This document shows, piece after piece, positions 1-5,863 of a stretch of 32,577 bases of DNA. The DNA comes from a virus. The stretch spans positions 1 to 32,577 of IMG/VR virus record IMGVR_UViG_3300006735_000114; one strand, 5' to 3'. Under the pieces are notes generated by a model. That model searched no databases, was not told the DNA's origin, and saw nothing but the letters and a program-made list of their open reading frames with translations. Both the position numbers and the translations under genes were made by a program. Numbering within the stretch: the stretch's first letter is position 1; every line of letters begins with the position of its first letter.

Positions 1-87
1 TCTGAGAATTGCAAGAGTTAGTGTGCCAGTATGATTACCTGCACACGGTATGGTTTTCGTGGTGGATCTGCCCTATATTAGGTACAT

Positions 88-114
88 CGGAGGGGGATCA
101 CACTCAACCCTCCG
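88..114 (+). other. Hairpin-forming inverted repeat upstream of first gene
   Basis: CGGAGGG (88-94) is the exact reverse complement of CCCTCCG (108-114), with a 13-nt loop. No run of T follows, so it is not a convincing intrinsic terminator. It could be an RNA structure in the leader of the gene at 138. The rest of 1-137 shows no tRNA fold and no convincing coding sequence. An upstream gene could end at one of the stops at 19-21 or 31-33, but this cannot be decided from the window. Confidence 0.4.
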
Positions 115-137
115 TTAACACTTCACTCCTTAAAATC

Positions 138-371
138 ATGTCTGCACAAACTTACAACGGTTGGGCAAACTACGAAACCTGGAATGTTTCTCTATGGTTG
201 CAAAATGATGAGGGTATGTATCACTATGCTCAGCAATGGGCAGAGCATGGATATAAGTCACTCTCACACCAGTTAGTAGAACTTTATGGGGCAGTTACTC
301 CTGATGGTGTATATTGGAAACATGCTGATCTGGATGTTGATGAACTGAATGAAATGTTGGCAGAACTTTGA
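138..371 (+). CDS. Conserved small cyanophage protein (WANYETWN type), function unknown
   Basis: A 77-residue protein starting MSAQTYNGWANYETWNVSLW. The W-A-N-Y-E-T-W-N-V block near the N-terminus resembles a small acidic protein family I recall from many T4-like phage genomes. Its biochemical role is not known to me. There is no signal peptide or membrane segment, and it is rich in Trp, Tyr and acidic residues. I chose ATG 138 because the family motif begins just after it. The longer frame that opens at a TTG at 9 would add an N-terminus with no resemblance to anything. No clear Shine-Dalgarno precedes the start. A hairpin follows the stop by about 10 nt, so the gene may be a separate unit. 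Confidence 0.75.
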   Translation: MSAQTYNGWANYETWNVSLWLQNDEGMYHYAQQWAEHGYKSLSHQLVELYGAVTPDGVYWKHADLDVDELNEMLAEL

Positions 372-380
372 TACTTATTC

Positions 381-411
381 GTGGGGACAGTTTCTAACAC
401 TTAGTCCCCAC
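381..411 (+). terminator. Possible terminator or RNA-stability hairpin after the 77-residue gene
   Basis: GTGGGGAC (381-388) pairs perfectly with GTCCCCAC (404-411) across a 15-nt loop, starting 10 nt after the stop codon at 371. The 3' side continues ACCAGTTCTTTAC, which is only weakly T-rich. It may be an imperfect intrinsic terminator or a 3'-end stabilising stem. The perfect GC-rich arms stand out in AT-rich surroundings. Confidence 0.45.
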
Positions 412-454
412 ACCAGTTCTTTACACAACCACCAAAATGTGCTAAAGTGTTTAT

Positions 455-484
455 AATATCGAAAATGTACGATTTGTCGATATT
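455..484 (+). other. Perfect 8-bp inverted repeat in the intergenic region
   Basis: AATATCGA (455-462) and TCGATATT (477-484) are exact reverse complements separated by 14 nt. The left arm overlaps a TATAAT hexamer at 452-457, but no good -35 stands 16-18 nt before it. It could be an operator-like site over a weak promoter, or a second RNA hairpin. A further inverted pair, GTTAGGC (488-494) and GCCTAAC (555-561), flanks the rest of the gap. This suggests a structured leader for the gene at 579. Confidence 0.35.
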
Positions 485-578
485 CGTGTTAGGCAGTTAT
501 TTTATTTGTCGTTAATTGTTTATATCGGCGCGATGCCCCCCCTTATATAAAAACGCCTAACTACCCTAACCTACAGAG

Positions 579-767
579 GTGACAAAACGCGAGAGTGATT
601 TCGAGTTTACAAAAAAAATTTTTGCCATGAAAAAAGCGCCCTATTGGAATTTTTGGAGAGTTGTTTTTGCAGGATGGTTAATAAGATATCCTGGAAAATT
701 CATCCGCCCTCTCGGAATACTGGCAGGGTTTTTTCTTGTCTTGATATATAATGCACTAATGAATTAA
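579..767 (+). CDS. Small membrane protein, function unknown
   Basis: A 62-residue basic protein with one clear hydrophobic segment at about residues 43-60 (rich in Ile, Leu, Phe, Gly) and an amphipathic aromatic stretch at about 22-35. This would place it in the host inner or thylakoid membrane. The basic N-terminal half suggests that the N-terminus is cytoplasmic. The start is uncertain. GTG 579 sits inside the AGAGGTGA sequence that would otherwise serve as a ribosome site, and the in-frame ATG at 627 would give a 46-residue protein with the membrane segment intact. I do not recognise a function. Small membrane proteins in phage genomes can be lysis accessories or exclusion proteins, but nothing here identifies one. 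Confidence 0.6.
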   Translation: MTKRESDFEFTKKIFAMKKAPYWNFWRVVFAGWLIRYPGKFIRPLGILAGFFLVLIYNALMN

Positions 768-803
768 AAAGCAACAAAAAAATTTTCGGAGGAAAAAAAT
801 CGT

Positions 804-1010
804 ATGAGTAAGATTTATCACATTTATGCGAAAGGTGAGGTGTTGTATCACAATTTAAGTGAGCAACAATTCCAAGATACCTGGCAGCAACTCCAAGGTA
901 TGGTAGGCTTGATGAAAACTGACTATAGTAGGGAGGATCTCTCATACGAAACTGTGCATTTACTCACAGAAGGAAGATATACGGAACCGAAAGGTGGCCC
1001 ATCATATTGA
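804..1010 (+). CDS. Conserved small phage protein, function unknown
   Basis: A 68-residue soluble protein starting MSKIYHIYAKGEVLYHNLSE. A strong ribosome-binding site, GGAGGA (788-793), stands 10 nt before the ATG and supports this start. The sequence looks like a compact fold with a short N-terminal beta stretch, a central helix rich in Gln and Trp (about residues 18-38) and a charged C-terminus. It resembles hypothetical proteins I recall from cyanomyoviruses, but I have no function for it. Its stop codon (TGA, 1008-1010) lies inside the -35 box of the promoter for the next gene, so the two genes can be controlled separately. Confidence 0.65.
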   Translation: MSKIYHIYAKGEVLYHNLSEQQFQDTWQQLQGMVGLMKTDYSREDLSYETVHLLTEGRYTEPKGGPSY

Positions 1011-1035
1011 CAACTACATAACACTGAACTATAAT
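1007..1035 (+). promoter_or_regulatory. Perfect-consensus sigma-70 type promoter
   Basis: TTGACA (1007-1012) and TATAAT (1030-1035) are separated by exactly 17 nt, a full match to the bacterial housekeeping promoter consensus. The predicted start of transcription is about 1042, which leaves a leader of about 16 nt before the ATG at 1059. Established knowledge: early genes of T4-like cyanophages are read by host RNA polymerase from sigma-70-like promoters. Inference: the glycosyltransferase, and perhaps the small basic protein and the oxygenase after it, can be expressed early. Confidence 0.8.
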
Positions 1036-1058
1036 TGAACTGAAGTTTATTCCAACTC

Positions 1059-1835
1059 ATGGCAAAAGGATTTACTGTTAAGACTGTTCCACCTAAAAAG
1101 TCAAAAGGACCTGAATGGGACATTGAGGCGATTAAGGAACGAATGAAAGGTAAGAAGATTGTATTCTGTCTACCTGGGCGCGGTTGCTCGTTTGTATTTT
1201 TAAAGAACTTTGTACAACTATGTTTTGACATGGTACAAAACGGTATGAGTATTCAGATCAGTCAAGATTACTCATCCATGGTTAACTTTGCACGTTGTAA
1301 GTGTTTAGGTGCAAATGTATTGCGTGGCCCTGATCAAATTCCATGGGACGGCAAACTAGAGTATGATTATCAGTTGTGGATTGATAGTGATATTGTCTTT
1401 ACCACTGAGAAGTTCTGGCAATTGTGTGACATGGCATTGAATGATGAAGGTGAAGAGAAAGAGATTGTTGCTGGATGGTATTCTACAGAAGATGGTAGTA
1501 CTACTTCCGTTGCACACTGGTTAGAAGAAGATGACTTCCGTCAGAACGGTGGTGTAATGAATCACGAAACTGTCGATTCGATCTCAAAACGTAGGAAACC
1601 ATTCACTGTTGATTACACAGGATTTGGATGGGTAATGATTAAGAAAGGAGTATTTGAGAATACTGAAATGAAGTATCCATGGTTTGCTCCTAAGATGCAA
1701 ATCTTTGAAAGTGGTGCAGTTCAGGACATGTGTGGTGAGGATGTATCATTCTGTTTAGATGCTATTGAAGCAGGATATGAGATCTGGTGTGATCCACGTA
1801 TTCGAGTTGGGCACGAAAAAACTCGTGTTATCTGA
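1059..1835 (+). CDS. Glycosyltransferase-like protein (GT-A fold, DXD motif)
   Basis: A 258-residue protein with features of a GT-A, family 2-like glycosyltransferase. After a basic N-terminus, a beta strand and turn (KIVFCLPGRG, residues 33-42) begins the nucleotide-sugar binding half. N-F-A-R-C follows at about 76-80, and W-I-D-S-D-I-V-F at 107-114 supplies the metal-binding DXD (D109, D111). An aromatic-rich C-terminal half carries VDYTGFGWVMIK and an H near the end (VGHEKT) that may complete the active site. In the family, such enzymes move a sugar from a nucleotide sugar to an acceptor. Here the acceptor is unknown and might be phage DNA, a virion protein or host envelope sugar. A perfect sigma-70 promoter lies just upstream. 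There is no signal peptide, so it should act in the cytoplasm. Confidence 0.8.
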   Translation: MAKGFTVKTVPPKKSKGPEWDIEAIKERMKGKKIVFCLPGRGCSFVFLKNFVQLCFDMVQNGMSIQISQDYSSMVNFARCKCLGANVLRGPDQIPWDGKLEYDYQLWIDSDIVFTTEKFWQLCDMALNDEGEEKEIVAGWYSTEDGSTTSVAHWLEEDDFRQNGGVMNHETVDSISKRRKPFTVDYTGFGWVMIKKGVFENTEMKYPWFAPKMQIFESGAVQDMCGEDVSFCLDAIEAGYEIWCDPRIRVGHEKTRVI

Positions 1836-1864
1836 TTATTCTTATTAAATTATTGAGGTAAATT

Positions 1865-2014
1865 ATGGCAGTACGTTCTAAAGTTGGAATTATTAAGGAC
1901 GGGTTTATGCCCGGTACCCCCAAAAAAACTCGTCAAGGATCAGGTAAGCATACGAAGTATGCCGCGACATCTCGTAATGAAAAGCGTAAAACTTATCGTG
2001 GCCAAGGACGTTAA
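1865..2014 (+). CDS. Very basic 49-residue protein, conserved in cyanomyoviruses
   Basis: An open frame of 49 residues starting MAVRSKVGIIKDGFMPGTPK and ending TYRGQGR. A GAGGTAA ribosome site lies a few bases before the ATG. Almost a third of the residues are Lys or Arg and there is only one Asp and one Glu, so it should bind nucleic acid or an acidic surface. It is probably largely unstructured. I recall similar short basic proteins in T4-like cyanophages, without a known function. It starts 29 nt after the glycosyltransferase and ends 6 nt before the oxygenase gene, which suggests co-transcription. Being basic and in a structural neighbourhood, it could be a minor virion or DNA-associated protein, but this is inference. 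Confidence 0.7.
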   Translation: MAVRSKVGIIKDGFMPGTPKKTRQGSGKHTKYAATSRNEKRKTYRGQGR

Positions 2015-2020
2015 ACGTTA

Positions 2021-2611
2021 ATGGAAAATTGTCAATTAGAGGATGTATTTCCTTCACCCATTTTTAGAATTAAAATGGGATGGGATACATCCTTTCTTTA
2101 TGAGAAATGTATTGAGTTAAGAAATAAAGATAAAGATAATAATATAGAAAAATCAAATGTTGGTGGATGGCAATCGCGATCAATTATTAATTGTGATTAC
2201 ATTTTAGATTCTGATCATATTAGACATTTAAGTGGTGTTATCAATAGTTGTAGTGAACATATAGGATTACCCAAACTTGAAATTGATAATTACTGGGTTA
2301 ATATTAATGGATATAAAGATTATAATTCATTTCATGATCATCCCCGTAGTATATTAAGTGGAGCATATTATATTAAAACACCAGAAAATTGTGGTGCGAT
2401 TGAATTTAGTCATCCAATGACTGCTATATTGCAACGTGACTGGGATCATCAAAATATTGCTTTTAATAGATTTACATCATCATTATGGAGATATCGGGTT
2501 TCTGAAGATTCACTTCTCTTATTTCCTTCATGGTTAAATCATAGAGTTCTTCCTAATTTAAGTTCAGAAGAAAGAGTATCAATATCCTTCAATTCAACGT
2601 ATAGTAAATAA
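2021..2611 (+). CDS. 2OG-Fe(II) oxygenase-like protein
   Basis: A 196-residue protein that fits the putative 2OG-Fe(II) oxygenase group common in cyanophages. The core shows F-H-D-H-P (His105, His107) followed by L-S-G-A-Y-Y-I, then G-A-I-E-F, and near the end L-F-P-S-W-L-N-H-R-V-x-P-N with His174. R-V-S-I-S-F-N (Arg185, Ser187) matches the RxS that binds the 2-oxoglutarate carboxylate. Members of the wider superfamily use Fe(II), oxygen and 2-oxoglutarate to hydroxylate proteins or small molecules; the substrate here is unknown. The iron site reads H-x-H rather than the classical H-x-D/E, so Asp106 or another acid may complete it, or activity may differ. Codon use looks more AT-rich than in the preceding gene, which may indicate separate acquisition. 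Confidence 0.75.
   Translation: MENCQLEDVFPSPIFRIKMGWDTSFLYEKCIELRNKDKDNNIEKSNVGGWQSRSIINCDYILDSDHIRHLSGVINSCSEHIGLPKLEIDNYWVNINGYKDYNSFHDHPRSILSGAYYIKTPENCGAIEFSHPMTAILQRDWDHQNIAFNRFTSSLWRYRVSEDSLLLFPSWLNHRVLPNLSSEERVSISFNSTYSK
2603..2610 (+). promoter_or_regulatory. Weak T4-like late promoter candidate
   Basis: AGTAAATA (2603-2610) overlaps the stop codon of the oxygenase gene and ends 22 nt before the ATG at 2633. It differs from the NATAAATA late motif at one position but has the same placement as the better late motifs in this window. Confidence 0.35.
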
Positions 2612-2632
2612 AGGTAACAGTATTGTTATTTT

Positions 2633-3286
2633 ATGGCAGCGTTAATTTGCAATCTTCCCTCAGTAGAAGTGTGGGTAAGAAAAGAATATCTAACTGATCA
2701 TCAATCTGGTTGGGGTGAGTATGTAAAGGGCGTTTGGGTATCGGCTAAGTCGATTCCTGGACGTGCTTTTTATTTTGAAACATACTTACCAGAATATGCA
2801 GCAATGTATGATAAGTTACCAATAAGTGCATTTCTTTCGGAACCGAAGAAACCTGATCCTGATATGAGTTTACAGAATTTACAATTTTGGAACTGTATGG
2901 ATTATGGTGTTGTCGCAATTACAAAGCAGTTTATTGGTAGTATGGACTATGAAGTCTATACAAGAGATCATGGTACAATGAAAGGAACATATGTTTGTAC
3001 CATTGATAATTATCATCAAGATCCTGATGTAATTGATTATGCTACTAGTGAGAATCCAGCAGAACATAAATCGCATAATTTAATTGAATTAGTTAACGGA
3101 CAATATTGTCTGTATCCTAATAACAGAACAAGAATATATGATAATAGTTTGACACCTGAGAATCCAAAGATTCCAGACTTTAAGGTATCAACTGAGTATT
3201 ATCAAGTTGAGAATGGTTATGAAAGAATGGGACTTGGTGATCAAGAAAGTTATTTCTGGAAAACTGCTCAGGAACGAGATAAATAA
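2633..3286 (+). CDS. Conserved protein upstream of gp25, function unknown, possibly structural
   Basis: A 217-residue soluble protein starting MAALICNLPSVEVWVRKEYL. It has no signal peptide or membrane segment. It is rich in Tyr, Pro and Asp and reads as an all-beta protein with repeated Y-N, D-x-D and Y-Y elements (for example FWNCMDYGVVAITKQF around residues 84-99 and STEYYQVENGYERMGLG near the C-terminus). I recall close relatives in cyanomyoviruses just before gp25, annotated as hypothetical or structural. Its place directly before the baseplate genes, and a late-type motif before it, suggest a late virion or assembly role. I cannot name one. Its stop codon overlaps the late promoter motif for gp25. 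Confidence 0.7.
   Translation: MAALICNLPSVEVWVRKEYLTDHQSGWGEYVKGVWVSAKSIPGRAFYFETYLPEYAAMYDKLPISAFLSEPKKPDPDMSLQNLQFWNCMDYGVVAITKQFIGSMDYEVYTRDHGTMKGTYVCTIDNYHQDPDVIDYATSENPAEHKSHNLIELVNGQYCLYPNNRTRIYDNSLTPENPKIPDFKVSTEYYQVENGYERMGLGDQESYFWKTAQERDK
3278..3285 (+). promoter_or_regulatory. T4-like late promoter motif before gp25
   Basis: GATAAATA (3278-3285) matches the NATAAATA late motif described for T4-like cyanophages, used by phage sigma gp55 with the sliding clamp. It overlaps the stop codon (3284-3286) of the preceding gene. Transcription would begin a few bases before 3294, giving a short leader for the GTG at 3309. It probably drives gp25 and gp6. Confidence 0.6.
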
Positions 3287-3308
3287 AGCATAATTGCTTG
3301 TAAATAGG

Positions 3309-3710
3309 GTGCCGATAGAACGTGCCAGTAAATCATTTAAAGACATCTCGATGTCTTTTAAAGTAAGTCCGCTTACTTATGATTTGATTGCAAATAAAAA
3401 TGAAACTGCAATAGCACGTTCAATTCGTAATTTAATCCTCACTGCTCCTGGTGAACGTCCATTTAATCCTGAATTAGGATCACAAGTGAGTCGTTTATTA
3501 TTTGATCCTATTGACGATATTACAACTGACGCTTTAAAGGAGCAGATCGAAAATACAATTAATAATTTTGAACCTAGAGTAAGATTGCGTCAAGTGGTAG
3601 TTCAACCAAACTTCGATGCAAATGAATATGATATCTCTATTCGTTATGACATTGTTGGGATAGAAGCAACTCCTCAACAATTATCATTCGCATTACAACA
3701 GACACGATAA
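3309..3710 (+). CDS. gp25: Baseplate wedge protein gp25
   Basis: A 133-residue member of the gp25-like / lysozyme-related (GPW_gp25) family, which forms part of the inner baseplate next to the sheath initiator site. Visible family marks are the N-terminal P-I-E-R-A-S-K-S-F-K-D-I-S, the helix with N-E-T-A-I-A-R-S-I-R-N-L-I-L-T, the P-G-E-R-P-F-N-P-E-L-G-S segment, and a C-terminal beta region ending LSFALQQTR. T4 gp25 is 132 residues. I prefer GTG 3309 because it gives MPIERASKSF and leaves a leader after the late promoter. TTG 3294 (MLVNRVPIER) is the alternative and would be nearly leaderless. The gene overlaps gp6 by one base (TAATG), so the two are likely translationally coupled. Confidence 0.92.
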   Translation: MPIERASKSFKDISMSFKVSPLTYDLIANKNETAIARSIRNLILTAPGERPFNPELGSQVSRLLFDPIDDITTDALKEQIENTINNFEPRVRLRQVVVQPNFDANEYDISIRYDIVGIEATPQQLSFALQQTR

Positions 3711-5854
3711 TGGCACTAGTCAACTTTGCCAATTTAGACTTCGATCAGATCAAACAGTCAATTACTGATTATCTGCGAACGAATTCTAATTTCACTGATT
3801 ACGATTTTGAAGGATCTAATCTTTCAACAATTATCGATGCGTTAGCGTATAATACGTATATAACCTCATATAATGCCAATATGGTATCTAATGAGGTATT
3901 CATTGATTCCGCCACCCTCAGGGAGAACGTGGTGTCTCTGGCGAGGAATATTGGTTATACTCCTAAGTCTGCTAAATCTGCTAGAGCAAATATAACGTTT
4001 ATTGTTGATACTGCTGATTACGCTATCAAACCTCAAACTATAACTCTAAACAAAGGAATTGTAGCAGTATCAAATGGGCTTGGTAATGAAAGTTATACAT
4101 TCTCCATTATGGAGGATATTACAGTACCAGTAATAGATAATATCGCAACTTTTGCTAATATTGATGTATACGAAGGATCATATTTAACAGCAGAATATGC
4201 ATATAATACATATGATCCTAATCAAAAATATATTTTAGAGAATCCAAATATTGATACTTCAACAATTAATGTAATTTGGAAACCGTCTGAAAGATCTTCG
4301 GTAAAAAGAAAATATCACTTATCTAATTCTTTATTTGAAATTGATGGTAACTCTGCAGTATATTGGATTCAAGAAATTGAAGATCAAAGATATGAATTAA
4401 TTTTTGGTGATGGTGTATTTGGACGTGCATTACAAGAACCAAACTTTATCAGTGTCGCATATATCGCAACTAACGGTTCAGTTGGTAATGGAATTGACTC
4501 TCTTAATTTTAATGGTAAATTAACAACATCTAGAGATAATGTAGAAATTAAAGCAGGTATTTCTAGAATAACTGTAAATACACCCTCTTTTGCAGGAGAT
4601 GATGTTGAAAGTGTTGAATCAATTAAAAAGTACGCACCTCAAACCTACGCATCTCAGAACAGAGCAGTAACTTCTACTGATTACGAATATATTATTCCTA
4701 AGATCTATCCAGAAACAGAATCTATTTCTGTATTCGGTGGTGAAGAATTAAATCCACCACAATTCGGAAGAGTATTTGCAAGCATCAAACCAATCAATGG
4801 TGCTTACCTTTCTAACTTAGTTAAAGATAATATTAAAAGAGAAATCAAAAAATACTCAGTTGGTGGTATTGATTTGCAGATAACTGATTTGAAATATCTT
4901 TACATTGAAGCACTTGTTAATGTTTACTATAATTCAAATGATGCGAATAATGAAAGTCAGATAACTTCTATCGTCTCTCAAAATATTAATAGATATTCCA
5001 ATTCAACTGAAGTTAATAAGTTTGGAGCAAGATTTAAATATAGTAAATTTTTAAATGTTATTGACAATAGTAATTCTGCTATTACCTCTAATATTACTAC
5101 AATTCAAATGAGGAGAGATCTCAGAGCATCTCTTAATACGTTTGCTGAATATGAAATTTGCTTTGGTAATAGATTCCACATTGTCAATCATGGACATGGA
5201 ACTCATAGAGGTAAAATTGGATACAATATTAAATCTTCAGGATTCCAGGTAAGTGGAGTTGCTGGAACCGTTTATCTAGTTGATAAGACAGATTTTTCTT
5301 TAGAAACAGGATCAATTGATTTAATAAGATTAAAGTCAGCAACTGAAGCTACTATTGTTAGGAGAAATATTGGTACTATTGATTACATAAAGGGTGAAAT
5401 TAAACTGAATCCTATCAATATTATTTCCACATCTATAAGCAGAGACTTCCCCATAATTGAAATCTCAGCTGTGCCATATTCAAATGATATTATCGGATTA
5501 CAGGATCTTTATATTCAACTAGATACTAATAACATAACAATAAATTCTATTAATGATAGGATTGCTTCTGGTTATGATATATCAGGATCTGACTATATTG
5601 TTTCTTCAAGTTTTGCAAATGGAAGTTTAGTGCGTGGAGTAGTTGATGCGATAGCAATAAATCAAACACCAAACGTTCAATCAACTACATCGAGAACAAA
5701 TTCTACTTATACTCCACCATCTAACAATCGTACAACTACTCGTACAACTACACCTAGTGCAACCACAAGTTCAACATCTTCAAGTTCAACATCTTCAAGT
5801 TCAACATCTTCAAGTTCAACATCTTCAACTTCCACTCCTACTTATTCATACTAA
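3710..5854 (+). CDS. gp6: Baseplate wedge protein gp6
   Basis: A 714-residue gp6-like baseplate wedge subunit (baseplate J-like family). Two copies per wedge clamp the inner baseplate ring in T4, whose gp6 has 660 residues. The N-terminus (FANLDFDQIKQSITDYL, then FTDYDFEGSNLSTIIDALAY and RENVVSLARNIGYTPKSAK) is the highly conserved arm. The middle has ELIFGDGVFGRAL and SVESIKKYAPQTYASQNRAV followed by TSTDYEYIIPKIYPE, the J-like core. The C-terminal 60 residues are a Ser/Thr tail; residues 688-707 come from a 15-bp tandem repeat and look disordered. That tail is not part of T4 gp6. The start overlaps the gp25 stop by one base. Confidence 0.94.
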   Translation: MALVNFANLDFDQIKQSITDYLRTNSNFTDYDFEGSNLSTIIDALAYNTYITSYNANMVSNEVFIDSATLRENVVSLARNIGYTPKSAKSARANITFIVDTADYAIKPQTITLNKGIVAVSNGLGNESYTFSIMEDITVPVIDNIATFANIDVYEGSYLTAEYAYNTYDPNQKYILENPNIDTSTINVIWKPSERSSVKRKYHLSNSLFEIDGNSAVYWIQEIEDQRYELIFGDGVFGRALQEPNFISVAYIATNGSVGNGIDSLNFNGKLTTSRDNVEIKAGISRITVNTPSFAGDDVESVESIKKYAPQTYASQNRAVTSTDYEYIIPKIYPETESISVFGGEELNPPQFGRVFASIKPINGAYLSNLVKDNIKREIKKYSVGGIDLQITDLKYLYIEALVNVYYNSNDANNESQITSIVSQNINRYSNSTEVNKFGARFKYSKFLNVIDNSNSAITSNITTIQMRRDLRASLNTFAEYEICFGNRFHIVNHGHGTHRGKIGYNIKSSGFQVSGVAGTVYLVDKTDFSLETGSIDLIRLKSATEATIVRRNIGTIDYIKGEIKLNPINIISTSISRDFPIIEISAVPYSNDIIGLQDLYIQLDTNNITINSINDRIASGYDISGSDYIVSSSFANGSLVRGVVDAIAINQTPNVQSTTSRTNSTYTPPSNNRTTTRTTTPSATTSSTSSSSTSSSSTSSSSTSSTSTPTYSY
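5771..5830 (+). repeat. 15-bp in-frame tandem repeat at the 3' end of gp6
   Basis: Four head-to-tail copies of TCAACATCTTCAAGT lie at 5771-5785, 5786-5800, 5801-5815 and 5816-5830. The last differs by one base (AACT for AAGT). Each unit is five codons (S-T-S-S-S), so gain or loss of units keeps the frame and only changes the length of the Ser/Thr tail. Confidence 0.95.
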
Positions 5855-5863
5855 AGACGTAAG

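Noticed and set aside
9-137. N-terminal extension of the first small gene from a TTG start
   Set aside because: The extension has no family resemblance, includes a hairpin sequence, and the recognisable protein begins at ATG 138.
1-137. Possible tRNA at the left edge
   Set aside because: No cloverleaf, no TTCGA-type T loop and no acceptor stem could be formed; only the 88-114 hairpin is present.
452-457. TATAAT as a stand-alone promoter
   Set aside because: The nearest -35-like sequence, TTTACA at 420-425, is 26 nt away, outside the workable range, so I list only the hairpin that overlaps it.
700-1231. Minus-strand frames of 81 and 102 residues
   Set aside because: They are antisense to well-supported + strand genes, with no ribosome sites and compositions typical of shadow frames.
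5170-5215. His-rich segment of gp6 (HIVNHGHGTHRG) as a metal-binding enzyme site
   Set aside because: It lies within the gp6 C-terminal beta region, with no other catalytic residues or fold signs; most likely a loop of the structural protein.
5771-5830. CRISPR-like or regulatory repeat array
   Set aside because: Copies are head-to-tail with no spacers and are in frame within gp6, so this is a coding tandem repeat.
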